A model generated the notes under the pieces. It was not told where the DNA came from. It ran no database searches and worked only from the letters and a program-made list of their open reading frames with translations. Below are positions 39,795-50,782 of a stretch of 64,000 nt of DNA, piece after piece. Location: assembly GCA_009760885.1 (NCBI GenBank), contig CM019703.1, forward strand, positions 10,666,959-10,730,958, written 5' to 3'. Origin of the DNA: Achatina immaculata. Its lineage: Eukaryota > Mollusca > Gastropoda > Stylommatophora > Achatinidae. A program made the position numbers and the translations under genes. The number at the start of each line of letters is the position of its first letter. The first letter of the stretch is position 1.

Positions 39795-40505
39795 AGAGTC
39801 ATTTTTAACAAAGTTTGTTCATATAATTCTGTCGCACAATGCTCCGCCTTACTGTTTACGTATAACACTAGATATAGTCAGCGTTTAAAAAATGCTGTCT
39901 TCTTCCTAAACGCAGGATTGATCTGTACAAGAAAAGCCTTGCATACTCTGCAGTACAGCTCTGGAGCACCCTTCCCTATCATTTAAAATCCATTATTAAT
40001 ACTTCATCCTTTAACTCGAACCTGTTTCATTATTTACTTGCTTGTAATTATATACCTCCGTAGAATAACCAGCACTCTCTCAACCCATGACTCGCCAGCC
40101 ATCGAGTACTAAAATGACATAGTTCGAAAAGTAACTTGTTAGATATTGTTAGAAATTATTTTAATGTTTGTTAAAAAACATATATTAGAAGATCTGTACT
40201 GACAATGTATTTTTTATTATGTATATGTCTATGTGTGTGCACGTGTGTGTGTATGTGTGTGTGCTTGTAAGTGTGTGTGGGAGCTATTTTATTAGGTTAA
40301 TTACTTCTTCTCTTTTAATGTAATAGTTTAATCTTACACTCTTTTGATATGTTTTTTTTTCCTAATGTAATTTGTATACTTGTATTAAATCGAGTGTGTG
40401 AGAAAAATGAAAGATGGAGTGATAAAGGGCAGAGTGTAAGATGGGGTTGCGTGCATAATCCTTTACCCTTTAAAAATAAAGATTATTCATTAATTCATTC
40501 TCTCT
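39795..40505 (+). mobile_element. LINE-L2 (CR1/L2-like) ORF2 C-terminus and 3' UTR
   Basis: The plus strand encodes RRID then LYKKSLAYSAVQLWSTLPYH and SSFNSNLFHYLL with a stop. The KSF.Y.G..LWN.LP / SF...LK..LL block closes ORF2 of CR1/L2/jockey-clade LINEs. About 430 bp of 3' UTR follow, ending AAAATAAAGATTATTCATTA with an ATTC-type tail. This copy anchors the 3' UTR pieces at 17903 and 56575-57215. Confidence 0.88.
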
Positions 40506-40665
40506 TTGAACCTTTAGGTGCCCAAGGCACTTGAGTCTTCGCAAGGGTTTCCACAAACGCCTATCCTTCGCCTTTTTTGTTCCATCTTGCCCAGGTAAAT
40601 CCTCTATTACTCAACATTCTCTCTGTTGTTCTTCTCCACGTCTCCTTTGGTCTACTTTATTTCTG
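40506..40665 (-). mobile_element. LINE-C 3' end
   Basis: The minus strand corresponds to the last part of LINE-C: ACGTGGAGAAGAACAACAGA, GAGAATGTTGAGTAATAGAG, GGCGTTTGTGGAAACCCTTG and CCTTGGGCACCTAAAGG. It is cognate to 27095-27240. It abuts the LINE-L2 tail on one side and a truncated S1 on the other. Confidence 0.82.
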
Positions 40666-40667
40666 TT

Positions 40668-41035
40668 TAGCGATCGCCATAGTCCCCGTGGTGGTGGAGT
40701 CTGTTAAAGAAGCATTGCACACCCCTTGTTTTTTTAGCTGTACTCAGGGACTGAAAAAGTAGCTACCATAACCTGCTCCCATGCCGATACAATGCTGTGC
40801 CTCAACACCTCTACATAGAAATGTCCTACTTTTCATTTTATTTAGACAGTACCTAAATGTCGTCATGAACACTGACTAGCATAGGCTTGCAAGATCTACC
40901 AACATTGCTAGTGCTATTTTGGAGTGAAAACCTCCGTAGCTCACTCCCCTACTCGACGTAATGCTTGTGTTCCAACACTTTCATCGCATCTGCTGCAAGG
41001 AACATTCCATTCACAGTTCCAGGGAGGTAAAGCAA
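40668..41035 (+). mobile_element. S1, two partial pieces with a ~105-bp interruption
   Basis: The first piece (40668-40812) is GCGATCGCCATAGTCCCCGT to CCTCAACACCTCTACA. The second (40918-41035) starts TTTTGGAGTGAAAACCTCC and ends CATCTGCTGCAAGGAAC and CAGTTCCAGGGAGG. The intervening 40813-40917 is unrecognised. The 5' third of S1 is missing. Confidence 0.75.
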
Positions 41036-41736
41036 GAACTTGTAACATCCCAGTTGACATTTGTTTTTAACTATTCGAAAACCACGTCATAGGGGATGTA
41101 ACTGAAGAATTATTGTTCTTAAAATCAAAGCTAGATTTACCTCCTACATTGAATGGGTATCTGCGCTCGTTTATTTTTACATCAGCTGTAAACATCAAAA
41201 AATGACGAGAGAAGAAATGCAAATGTGACAATGTTATTATAGTTACATAATTTTCCGAAATAAATTTAAATTTTCCACGAATGACACCAGCAATCACCCA
41301 ATTTGTTAAATGATCACAAAACAGATTGTTGGTGAAATCCTGACACGTTTCTGATCTCGCTTCAATACAACTAATGCCTTTCTATAAGCTTCGTACACGC
41401 ATAGGGAGTGAGACAAATCTATAAATTTACATAAACTCACACATACACATCAACTTCCCCAACCACACACACACGCACGCACATACGCGCACACGCAAAC
41501 ACACACATATCCTTAAGTCTGTGACGTGATGGAGACTACAGTCTGATAGATATATTTAGAAAACTCATATTCGTTATTATGTCTGAAATTAGGTCCAAGC
41601 ATAGGACCCGCCCATTGAAAAGTGTGTGTGCATGGGTCATGTCCCATCAGACAGCTATGATTCATTTCACTACCTCTCTCCCCCCTGCTATAATCGGTTT
41701 ATAACTTGAGGTGTGTGGAGTCACAGAAGGGATCTG
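41036..41736. other. No gene recognised
   Basis: A CA-rich stretch lies near 41430-41510. Nothing else identified. Confidence 0.5.
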
Positions 41737-42543
41737 CGGAGGCTCATATGGGGACGTAGGAGGAATATTGCGGGGTATATGGAGGCTCATATGGGAACGT
41801 AGGAGGAATATTGCGGGGGTATACGGAGGGTCATATGAGGACCTAGGAGGAATATTGCGGGGGTATACGGAGGGTCATATGGGGACGTAGGAGGAATATT
41901 GCGGGGGTATACGGAGGGTCATATGTGGACCTAGGAGGAATATTGCGGGGGTATACGGAGGCTCATATGTGGACCTAGGAGGAATATTGCGGGGGTATAC
42001 GGAGGGTCATATGGTGACCTAGGAGGAATATTGCGGGGGTATACGGAGGGTCATATGTGGACCTAGGAGGAATATTGCGGGGGTATACGGAGGGTCATAT
42101 GGGGACCTAGGAGGAATATTGCGGGGGTATACGGAGGGTCATATGGTGACCTAGGAGGAATATTGCGGGGGTATACGGAGGGTCATATGTGGACCTAGGA
42201 GGAATATTGCAGGGGTATACGGAGGGTCATATGATGACCTAGGAGGAATATTGCGGGGGTATACGAAGGGTCATATGTGGACCTAGGAGGAATATTGCAG
42301 GGGTATACGGAGGGTCATATGATGACCTAGGAGGAATATTGCGGGTGTACGGAGGGTCATATGGGGACGTAGGAGGAATATTGCGGGGGTATACGGAGGG
42401 TCATATGGGGACGTAGGAGGAATATTGCGGGGGTATACGGAGGGTCATATGGGGACGTAGGAGGAATATTGCGGGGGTATACGGAGGGTCATATGGGGAC
42501 GTAGGAGAAATATTGCGGGGGTATACGGAGGGTCATATGGGGG
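41737..42543. repeat. Minisatellite, 44-bp unit, about 18 copies
   Basis: The core GACCTAGGAGGAATATTGCG is followed by GGGGTATACGGAGGGTCATATG. Alternating GACCTAGG and GACGTAGG variants with GG/TG/AT at the preceding position suggest amplification of dimers. Each unit carries CATATG and GTATAC palindromes. Confidence 0.97.
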
Positions 42544-43527
42544 GGGGATGCTTATAGTAGGTTCAGATTATTCAGAATACTAGAAATATGAGAAGGTTTT
42601 CAGTGGCTACGTGACGGTGAAGTGCAGATAGTCCCCGCTTTCCGAAGTCCCGTTTGACGAAGATTCGTATTCCAATACCTCCCCCCCCCCCCACCCAACC
42701 ACCCCAAGGTGGGATCGAACCCCGCTGAAAAGCGAGAACTGCTTATTTTAGGAGCTTCCAGGAAAATATAATCTGATGGCTGGGGTTTACGAGCTAAGCA
42801 AGAGTTTAAGAAATGCTGCAACACATTTAGAAAATACGAATTTAGACAAGTTCTGTAAAATGGAAAATATATAAGTATAATTTGTTTTCGTAACGTTTTT
42901 ATTATTCATATTCTCTTACTCATTTGTTTTATATGGAGTTTCATATGTTTATCTTTCTTGTAACATATGTTTCTGTTCTCTCTCTTTATGCGTGATCCAT
43001 ACATCTAAAATCAGCGTCGAGTTTCTGTTATTACAGACGGCAAAATGAGACGACGTCATAGCCAAAGATTATCTGATCTGCCCGTTTGGCTCACTTGCCT
43101 GCTCAAATCTGCCTTCTTCATTTGTATATACACCCTTGCCTATCTGGTCCCATGCCGGTGTCTGCTCAGACAGCAATAAACAAACATGGGCCGTACCAAC
43201 AATGAGTTCTGTGTTTTGATTGCGCAAGTCCTTGAAATCTGGCCAAGGCGGTGATGGGAGATGATAGGATGCCGGATATTATGTACATAAAGTTCATGTT
43301 TGTAGCTGTTTTTTGCTTATTTCCTTTTTCACACTTGATTCCTGTTGCTACTAACTTAAAGTCTCACAAAAACGTGATTCGTGTGACAGTACATATTAGT
43401 TGTTTCTAGACTTGTGGAAACTACAGGCACTTTGTAAGGCAAATATCTGTTACGGCAATTGCTGGACTCGTGCAGTTAACCATATAATTTTAGCATTTTC
43501 AAAGTTTACACACTACGTTGAATATTC

Positions 43528-43528
<1 letters not shown>
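42544..43528. other. No gene; contains an empty-site paralog of the LINE-J flank
   Basis: 42890-42990 (ATTCTCTTACTCATTTG and TTTTATATGGAGTTTCATAT) matches the two flanks of the LINE-J insertion at 38553-38771 without the insert. A C run lies at about 42679-42691. The remainder is unrecognised. Confidence 0.6.

Positions 43529-43531
<3 letters not shown>

Positions 43532-43563
<32 letters not shown>
43532..43563. repeat. (TA)n microsatellite
   Basis: Pure TA run just left of the tetranucleotide array. Confidence 0.95.
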
Positions 43564-43567
<4 letters not shown>

Positions 43568-43582
43568 CAGACAAGACAGATA

Positions 43583-43605
43583 TGTAGGTAGGCAGGCAGG
43601 CAGAC

Positions 43606-43665
<60 letters not shown>

Positions 43666-43800
43666 GGATGGATGGATGGATGGATGGATGGATGGATGGA
43701 TGGATGGATGGATGGATGGATGGACGGACGGGGATGGATGGATGGATGGATGGATGGATGGATGGATGGATGGACGGACGGACGGACGGACGGACGGATG
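43583..43800. repeat. Stepwise tetranucleotide array (GGCA)(GATA)(GGAT)(GGAC)
   Basis: Four related tetranucleotides follow each other in blocks, each differing from the last by one base, with one frame break at GGGGATGG. The array is about 215 bp and open in both directions, so the reading frames in it are artefacts. Confidence 0.97.
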
Positions 43801-43804
43801 GATT

Positions 43805-44075
43805 TTTTTTTAATTGAGAGGGAATTTATATTTTCTTGTACAAGACATTCCTTTTCAAAACAAAATACGAGCCTGCCTGGAGGCACATATCTTTGGCCAC
43901 TTCAAGTCTGGCTGGACTGGGAATAATATCTAAATTACTGTAGGTTCTCTACTTGTGGGCATTTATCACGTAAATAAGCACACATACACACACACACACA
44001 CGCACAAATGCGCTGCATTTTGACCAAACATATTTTCACTTTAAAAATTTCACGGCACATCTTTTGAAAAAGTAT
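43805..44075. mobile_element. M element, right half
   Basis: It shares TTTTAATTGAGAGGG-like text, GCCTGCCTGGAGGCACATAT, AATTACTGTAGGTTCTCTAC and the ATTTCACGGCACATC terminus region with 35605-35832. A CA run interrupts at 43980-44003. Left terminus absent. Confidence 0.65.
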
Positions 44076-44687
44076 GGCATAGATCATCAATACAGATTAT
44101 AATATGTAAACGATAAAGCAGATTTCCTTTAATGTTTCAGTGTACCGTGACGCATAGCAGAGTTTGCTAGACTTACTGAATTACCTACGTACATATAATG
44201 CAAAGCTGACAAAGTTGCTACCTATATTCAACATTCAAATGATTGTTTATTTCAAGCAAGATAAATGTAAACACGGCTGCGTGTAAAGCTATTTCTAGCA
44301 TACTACAGTTAGATGAAGGTGAAGGGTGCATTTTGTGAAAAGAAAAAAAAGGAAAGAAAAATAGATCAATTAGCAAAAGGAGATGCGAACAGTGAAAATG
44401 GTTATGAAAAACAAAAATAGATAGCAACTCAATATTTCCGAAAAAATGCCTTCATCCAGGACAGTACAGAAGACAAAACACACAAATAAACACATGTGAA
44501 GAAAAAGAAAACCCAGCTTACTTGATATCCGCTGCAACAGAAACTCGGGCTCAGACAACAATGTGAACAGGGGCGAACACAAATATCTAAGCGTGGAATA
44601 CGGTCGGCTGAAACACAGAATTAGGGAACTATAACCGACGAAGACATTACACTACCTCATTGCGGTGCCCCCCCTGGTAATGGACTC

Positions 44688-44691
<4 letters not shown>
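44076..44691. other. No gene recognised
   Basis: A-rich spacer. Minus frames at 44218-44582 have no recognisable domain. Confidence 0.5.

Positions 44692-44729
<38 letters not shown>
44692..44729. repeat. (CT)n microsatellite at a LINE-C 3' end
   Basis: A CT run directly abuts the terminal bases of a minus-strand LINE-C fragment, i.e. it is the position of that element's (GA)n tail. Confidence 0.93.
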
Positions 44730-44732
<3 letters not shown>

Positions 44733-44785
44733 CAAAGCACATGGGAGTTTCGCAAGGGTTTTCCACAAACGCCTATCATTTGTGA
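44730..44785 (-). mobile_element. LINE-C 3' terminal fragment (56 bp)
   Basis: The plus-strand text CCCAAAGCACATGGGAGTTT and TTTTCCACAAACGCCTATCA equals the end of LINE-C seen at 49885 and 40506. An extremely 5'-truncated copy. Confidence 0.75.
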
Positions 44786-44852
44786 CTCCAGTATGGTTGA
44801 ATGATTATGTCTCATTCATAATAATTTTTTTGTTGTTGTGGCTTTTGTTATA

Positions 44853-45485
44853 TATCAGATCAGATCAGATAGTGCTATGCTGATAGGCGTAGGAGGTCAT
44901 CTCTCTCCACCTCGCTGGATCTTCCGTGTCTCGAATCAGTTCAAGTGTTGTTTTCCCACCAAACCATGCGGTCAGGCCATCTAGTTATGTCTATCTTCTT
45001 TGCCCTCTCTGTCTTTTGCCATTTGCTTTTCCAGTCATGACCATTTTTGTGTCTGCTGATGTGTCCGAGAAACTTTGATTGTCTTTTTTTCTTATGTATG
45101 GCACTAGTTTGGGATGTTATTTAGCCTGCTGTAATACTTCTTCACTTGTGTTTCTGGCTGTCCATGGTATGCAAAGCAACCTTCTTAGGAACAACAGTGC
45201 AGTAGCCTTTATTCTTTTTTCTAATTATTTATTCACAGTCCATATTTCACTTGCATAAAGTAGTATAAGTTCTATATAGCTTCTTAGAACTCTCTTTCTT
45301 ATATCCAATGACAGTTTTTGATTTGTTAATATCTTCTTTTTTTTCCACAAAAAAAGCGCCGTCATTCCCATTGCTATCCTGGTTCTGGCTTCTTCAGTGC
45401 ACCTGTCCTCAGATGTTATGACTGTATCTAAATATTTGTATCTATTGATCTGTCTTAATATCTTCTCCTGCACTATTTTTTTTTT
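44853..45485 (-). mobile_element. LINE-F 3' fragment
   Basis: The minus strand encodes INRYKYLDTVITSEDRCTEE, then LSLDIRKRVLRSYIELILLY and ASEIWTVNK, followed in broken frames by the region cognate to 38890-39255 and an ATCTGATCTGATC-type tail at 44853-44870. The YLG..ITSDGRC / ILLYG.E.W block is the RT thumb/connection. Confidence 0.87.
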
Positions 45486-45604
45486 AATTTCAATTTTAAA
45501 AAGTCTTTTATATACATGCTCTGAAAGTTTTGGCTACTCTAGGAGTTTCATTATTCTGAAAAATGTTAACGAAGACATAGAACAAATACGCAGGAATTTT
45601 GATA

Positions 45605-45606
<2 letters not shown>

Positions 45607-45653
<47 letters not shown>
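45607..45653. repeat. (GA)n microsatellite
   Basis: GA run with one GAAA interruption. Confidence 0.95.
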
Positions 45654-45659
<6 letters not shown>

Positions 45660-46038
45660 CAGTTTCTCTTGGGAATAAAGAAATGGCAAAATAATGCGAG
45701 GGATTACTTATAACCAAGCTTTAAGATATATCAGTAACACACACCCAATATCTCTCTTCTTCTCGTGAGTAGTTCATATTGAGAGTGCTACACACACTAG
45801 TGAGTCATCACTTAGCATTTTCCAAAAGAGAACGCAGGGGAGGGCAAAGAAGGCAAAGAAATGAACTCTATATTCGAGGGGCATCTAAGACAATGGTTCT
45901 CAAGTATTTCTTCCCTGCCACTTTTAGTGTGCCATCTTTTATTCCTCTCACGCCAGCCACGGCGATAAATAAGACATTTATCTGCAATAGCATATCATAA
46001 GGGAGTGTTTAGATTTGTTCTTCCACCTTGCTTTCTTG
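45654..46038. other. No gene recognised
   Basis: About 45888-45950 (CAATGGTTCTCAAGTATTTC) resembles a single hAT left terminus, but no right end was found. The last 12 bp are the left duplication of the T2 SINE. Confidence 0.45.
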
Positions 46039-46307
46039 CCTGGTTGGCTGAGTGGTTAGGTGCTCGGTTTACTAATCCGGTGGTACCGGGTTCAATCCCG
46101 GCAGTGGGATTTTTTTTTTCTGGCACACACCAAAAAGGCCCCGGGGTTGACCCAGCCTCTAAAAATGGGTACCAGAGAAATCTGGGAAGGTAAAGCGGCC
46201 AGGCGTGATACTGACCACATCCCACTTTCATGTGCCGAAGGTCATGGAAAATACGAGCCTAACACCCTATTCCCCAATATGCCTTAATGGCATGGAAACC
46301 TTTTTAT
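46039..46307 (+). mobile_element. T2 SINE, full length, best-preserved copy
   Basis: The tRNA-like head has A-box TGGCTGAGTGG and B-box GGTTCAATCCC with a plausible acceptor and T stem. The body follows: CCCCGGGGTTGACCCAGCCT, AAAAATGGGTACCAGAGAAA, GGAAGGTAAAGCGGCCAGGC, GTGATACTGACCACATCCCA, CATGTGCCGAAGGTCATGG, and a terminal GGAAACCTTTTTAT. A perfect 12-bp duplication CTTGCTTTCTTG flanks it (46027-46038, 46308-46319). This is a good reference sequence for the family. Confidence 0.95.
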
Positions 46308-46319
46308 CTTGCTTTCTTG

Positions 46320-46899
46320 AGTTCATAAACTTTTATTGAGCTCAAAGATGTGTGTCAGTTTAATTAAAAATAATTTCGAGAAATGCTTCCAAACATTTTC
46401 CTTAATGATTGGCATGTTTATGTAAATAGAAAGCGTTCTAAGGGAGGGAACTGAGAAGAGTGTTGTCTGCCCTTAGACAGCCAGAAAACGCCAAAATAAT
46501 ACAGACGATCATTACTCTGATAACTGAAAGCAACAATTCGAAACTGGATGCGAAAGAGGAACTAGCAATCGCAAGCATCTTGCTGCCTTCACTTCTCAAG
46601 AACGGTAAATCTTGATTTCTTTTGCGGCCAAATCCTGCGGTGTAGATCTTCAACCGTAAACAAGATATTGGATTTTATCTTGCGCAAGCTGACTGATAGT
46701 TCCTTGCTTGAATTCCCAGAGTGCCGGACTCCACCACCACAGGGACCATATAGTTACTTCCCTTGTTATCCATACTAACGAAGCTAAGTCTGTGTCCAGG
46801 AACACAAAAGACTGGGTATTTGTGGGGGTGGGGGGTGGTTGAACTTTGGTTAACTGGTTCTGTTACACGCAGGAGATCTCCATAGTTTAATTAAGGACA
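46320..46899. other. No gene recognised
   Basis: No repeat or coding signal apart from a GT/G-rich patch near 46822-46838. Confidence 0.5.
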
Positions 46900-47275
46900 G
46901 CCAGGAAGCAGTGAAACCAGAAGGAAAGAAACAGATAAAACAGTGCAAACCAGAAAGAAAGAAACAGAGACAGGAAACAGTGCACCCAGAAGCAAGGAAA
47001 CAGAGATAGGAAACAGTGCAACCAGAAGCAAGGAAACAGAGATAGGAAACAGTGCAACCAGAAGCAAAGAAACAGAGACAGGAAACAGTGCAACCAGAAA
47101 GAAAGAAACAGAGACAGGAAACAGTGCAACCAGAAGGAAAGAAACAGAGACAGGAAACAGTGCAACCAGAAGCAAAGAAACAGAGACAGGAAACAGTGCA
47201 ACCAGAAAGAAAGAAACAGAGACAGGAAACAGTGCAACCAGAAGCAAAGAAACATAGACAGGAAACAGTGCACCA
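46900..47275. repeat. Minisatellite, 36-bp unit, about 10 copies
   Basis: The unit AGGAAACAGTGCAACCAGAA is followed by GCAAAGAAACAGAGAC. Because 36 is divisible by 3, long repetitive open frames arise on both strands, with a 12-residue period; they are artefacts. Confidence 0.97.
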
Positions 47276-48186
47276 AAAAAAAAAAATAAGGAAATAGAGA
47301 TATGAATTACGAATTTGTATTCCTTCTTCTTCTTCTTCTACGCTGAGTTGCATAAGCCTAATTCACAAGAAGACGGTTATCTCTAAGAATACCACCACAA
47401 ACGTGAGCTCTTGATGCGTGTCTCAGCTCACTATGTATGCTATTTTACTGGGATCACAATACTGATACGTTTTGCTAGAGAGTTGCTGAGATAATCCTTG
47501 AAATAATCCATGATATATTTTATGTTCTTTCTTCTTTCCAGAGACATTCCTATACTCACAATCTCTAAGACATGTATACGGCGTGCTTTCCACAACCTGA
47601 AAATCATTCTTCTGCGAAATGCCAGTGCGTCTTTTATCACTTACACTCAAAACTGTCTGTGCCCATTGCTACGAAGTGATGAGTAACAACCTGTAATTAT
47701 CTTGAAAAAAAAACAAAAAAAAAAGGCTTTTACCTTTTCGAACTCTTAAATGTAGTGCAAGTTCACCGGTGAACAAACGGGGCTGAACAATTCACGAGGT
47801 AAAGCCGTGTCTGCGCGCAAACTCACGCGTTGTCCATGAGTTAAGATGTTAAAAGTTTCGTAGTTAGGTCATTCTGATGCGTTTTCATAAGATGATCCAG
47901 AGATTTGGGGGCGGGGGGGGGGGTGGTGGTGGTGGCGTGGAGAGATACACACAGAGAGATAGAGAACATTATAATGATCAGTCTTTATCATTGAAAACTT
48001 TTTTTTTTAATTAAATAAAAATGAAGAAGTAAATGTTCTATGAAGCTAGGGTTGTGGAAGTCCATAATAAAAAAAAAAGTGATTATACTGAAGTGCTAAA
48101 GTGGCTTTTTTGTACTTAAGATGTTCAGGATGTTAATAACGTGAATTTTAATGAGCTGCAGTATGCAGAACGTTGAAGAATTCATT
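47276..48186. other. No gene recognised
   Basis: A (TTC)n run at 47325-47339, A-rich runs near 47706-47724 and poly-G near 47908-47921. Minus frames around 47423-47650 have no recognised family. Confidence 0.5.
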
Positions 48187-49105
48187 AAAATTTGTCTTTC
48201 AAATGAAGAAACCACGAAAGTAAATCTTTCAAATGAAGAAACCACGAAAGTAAATCTTTCAAAAGAAGAAACCACGAAAGTAAATCTTTCAAATGAAGAA
48301 ACCACGAAAATAAATCTTTCAAATGAAGAAACCACGAAAGTAAATCTTTCAAATGAAGACACGGACCACACAGGGGACCACGGGACCTAACGAGGACCAC
48401 AGGCGTGAATTCAGTAGGATCACAGTGCGGTTTTTGGTGGTAGAAGCGAACGAAGAAGAAGAAGAAGAAATGAAGAAACCACGAAAGTAAATCTTTCAAA
48501 TGAAGAAACCACGAAAGTAAATCTTTGAAATGAAGAAAACACGAAAGTAAATCTTTGAAATGAAGAAACCACGAAAGTAAATCTTTGAAATGAAGAAAAC
48601 ACGAAAGTAAATCTTTGAAATGAAGAAACCACGAAAGTAAATCTTTGAAATGAAGAAACCACGAAAGTAAATTTTTCAAATGAAGAAAACACGAAAGTAA
48701 ATCTTTCAAATCAAGAAAACACGAAAGTAAATCTTTCAAATCAAGAAACCACGAAAGTAAATCTTTCAAATCAAGAAACCACGAAAGTAAATCTTTCAAA
48801 CAAAGAAAACATGGAAGTAAATCTTTCAAATAATGAAACCATGAAAGTAAATCTTTCAGTTGAAGAAACCATCGAAGTAAATCTTTCAAACAAATAAAAC
48901 ATAGAAGTAAATCTTTCAAATAATGAAACCATGAAAGTAAATCTTTCAAATGAAAAAACCATGAAAGTAAATATGTCAAATGAAGAAACTATGAAAGTAA
49001 AACTTTCAAACGAAAAAAAAACCAAAACAATAATGGGAATCTTTCAAACGAAGAAGCAATGAATGTAAATCTTTCAGATGAAAAAAAACCATGAAAGTAA
49101 ATCTA
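48187..49105. repeat. Minisatellite, 30-bp unit, about 27 copies, split by H
   Basis: The unit AAATCTTTCAAATGAAGAAA is followed by CCACGAAAGT. Copies become more diverged to the right (48790 onwards). It is interrupted by an H retroposon at 48360-48467. A 264-codon minus frame through it is a by-product of the 30-bp period. Confidence 0.97.
48360..48467 (+). mobile_element. H retroposon, 5'-truncated, inside the minisatellite
   Basis: It starts at ACGGACCACACAGGGGACCA and ends GGTGGTAGAAGCGAACGAAG with a (GAA)n tail. AAATGAAGA flanks it at 48351-48359 and 48468-48476. As at 24439, the target is a tandem array. Confidence 0.88.
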
Positions 49106-49617
49106 GCTGGAACATTACTAGCAAAACAACACACAGAAGCATACAGAAACATACAAAAAGGCAAACAGAAAGGGTAAAAAATCAAGGGAACATAAAACGT
49201 GCGTGCCATAAGTCTGGACACGAGACAATTTTTTCAGCACGACAACATAACTCATCTTAACATAAAAGAGATGGACTGTGAAACTAGGGACAGGTCAGGT
49301 AAGTCGTAAGACCACTACAACCTTACCTTGTTTGGGGGGTGTGGGGAGAGATAAGGCACAGAACGATAGACTGCTGTTATTGCAAGAATCAGCCATCACA
49401 ATGAAGATCGCTGCCTTACAACCTCCACTGTTTGTACGGCATAAGGAGGTGATTCGCTGTTCGCTTTACTCATTTTCTTTATTGTTTTACTTCAAAAAGG
49501 AAAATTTCTTCCACTACGTTTATCTCCCCCTGATGTCAATGCGCCAGCGTGTACTGAAATGTTGTTAATGGTTATCCCCCATTTCTGCAGAAATAAAAAT
49601 AACTCCTTTATAATTTG
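49106..49617. other. No gene recognised
   Basis: No recognisable features on either strand. Confidence 0.5.
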
Positions 49618-49880
49618 TTCTCTCTCTCTCTCTCTTCCCCCCTCTCTCTCTCGTCTCTCTTCCCTCTCTCTTCCCTCCCTCCCTCTCTTTCCTCATACTG
49701 TCTCTCCCCCCTAATCACTCTCTCCCTCCCTCCCTCCCTCCCTCTCTTCCCCCTTTTCTCTCTCCCCTCTCTCTCTCTTCCCTCCCTCCCTTCCTCTTCC
49801 TTCTCTCTCTTCTTTCCCTCCGTCTCTCTCTTCCCTTCCCCCTCTCTCTCTTTTCCCTCCCTCCTCCTCTCCCTCTTTCT
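49618..49880. repeat. Polypyrimidine CT/CCT tract (~260 bp)
   Basis: Almost uninterrupted C/T on the plus strand, built from CTCTCTCT, CCCTCCCT and TTCC motifs. It borders the 3' end of a minus-strand LINE-C, whose tail is (GA)n. It may adopt triplex (H-DNA) structure. Confidence 0.95.
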
Positions 49881-49884
49881 GTCG

Positions 49885-50015
49885 GTGAACCTTAAGTGCC
49901 CAAGGCACATGGGGTTTACACAAGGGTTTTCCACAAACGCCTGTCTTTTACCCCCAAACCCCCAAGTGAGCTCTTACCCAAGTGCACATTCTCTCTGTTG
50001 TTGTTCTCCATAATT
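49885..50015 (-). mobile_element. LINE-C 3' end
   Basis: The minus strand gives FVENPCVNPMCLGHLRFTD, the C-terminal peptide of LINE-C, and the AACAACAGAGAGAATGT segment. Cognate to 27095-27240 and 40506-40665. Confidence 0.82.
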
Positions 50016-50087
50016 TACTACCAGTAATGTTATTTTAAAAGTTGAAGAAATTATTGCTCAACGAATACTGGAAAGCTCAATATGTAA

Positions 50088-50215
50088 AAAAAAGTGGCTT
50101 TCTGCCAAAAAAGTGGCCTTCTGCCCCAAAAAAGTAGTGGCTTTCTGCCAAAAAGTGGCTTTCTGCAAAAAAAGTGGCTTTCTGCAAAAAAAGTGGCTTC
50201 TGCAAAAAAAAAAAA
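50088..50215. repeat. Short tandem repeat, ~20-bp unit, about 6 copies
   Basis: AAAAGTGGCTTTCTGC with variable A runs and CCAAA/CAAAA ends. Confidence 0.93.
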
Positions 50216-50552
50216 AGGTCCACCGTTTCAAGAGCTGGTATCTGTATGATCTTTTGTTTTCTTCATTGAACTTTGAGCTCCCTGAAGGTGTCATGACCTC
50301 GTTTGATCTCGCAACCAGTTAAGTTAGATTCCCAGCCTGAGAAAAGTAGATGTCTACTTGCCAGATGAATCACACCGAACTGCTTAGTAGACATTTCTGT
50401 GAGGGTATTAAAAACAAAAGCCCACGCGTACAAGGAGTTTCTTTGTAACGAACGAAGGCAATAAACACTTAAGAATGCATAGCTATTATCGCAGAATAAC
50501 CATTCCCAGACACTGCAGCCAACAGTTAATAATAACATATTACTATATAACA
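50216..50552. other. No gene recognised
   Basis: No recognisable coding or repeat signal. Confidence 0.5.
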
Positions 50553-50775
50553 AAAAGGGCATTCGTCTTTCATGACGAAGGTGGTAGTTTGATCTGACTG
50601 GAAGAGTACCAGTCATCCAACTGTATAACTGGGTGCTTGGCCACTTCTTGGACTGGGGAGTAAGGAAAAGCGGGCAGGCCGCAATGCTGCCCGTATCACA
50701 CTCTAGTGTACTGCCTGGTGAAGATAAAAAATGGGCACTAACACCATACTCCTCTATGAATACTTACAGTAGTGT
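50553..50775 (+). mobile_element. T1 SINE, diverged
   Basis: A decayed head (TCTTTCATGACGAAGGTGG, GTTTGATCTGACTGG) is followed by CCAACTGTATAACTGGGTGC, CACTTCTTGGACTGGGGAG, AAAGCGGGCAGGCCGCAATG, CACTCTAGTGTACTGCCTGG and GGGCACTAACACCATACTCC. Confidence 0.82.
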
Positions 50776-50782
50776 ATGAATA

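Noticed and set aside
43506..43926. MDGWMDGW and HPSIHPSI frames
   Set aside because: Tetranucleotide array, not a gene.
46850..47353. Frames with GCTVSCLCFF repeats on the minus strand and ETGNSATR on the plus strand
   Set aside because: 36-bp minisatellite read in several frames; no unique flanking domain.
48185..48979. 264-codon minus-strand frame with KDLLSWFLH repeats
   Set aside because: Created by a 30-bp minisatellite; it runs through a retroposon insertion and has no non-repetitive part.
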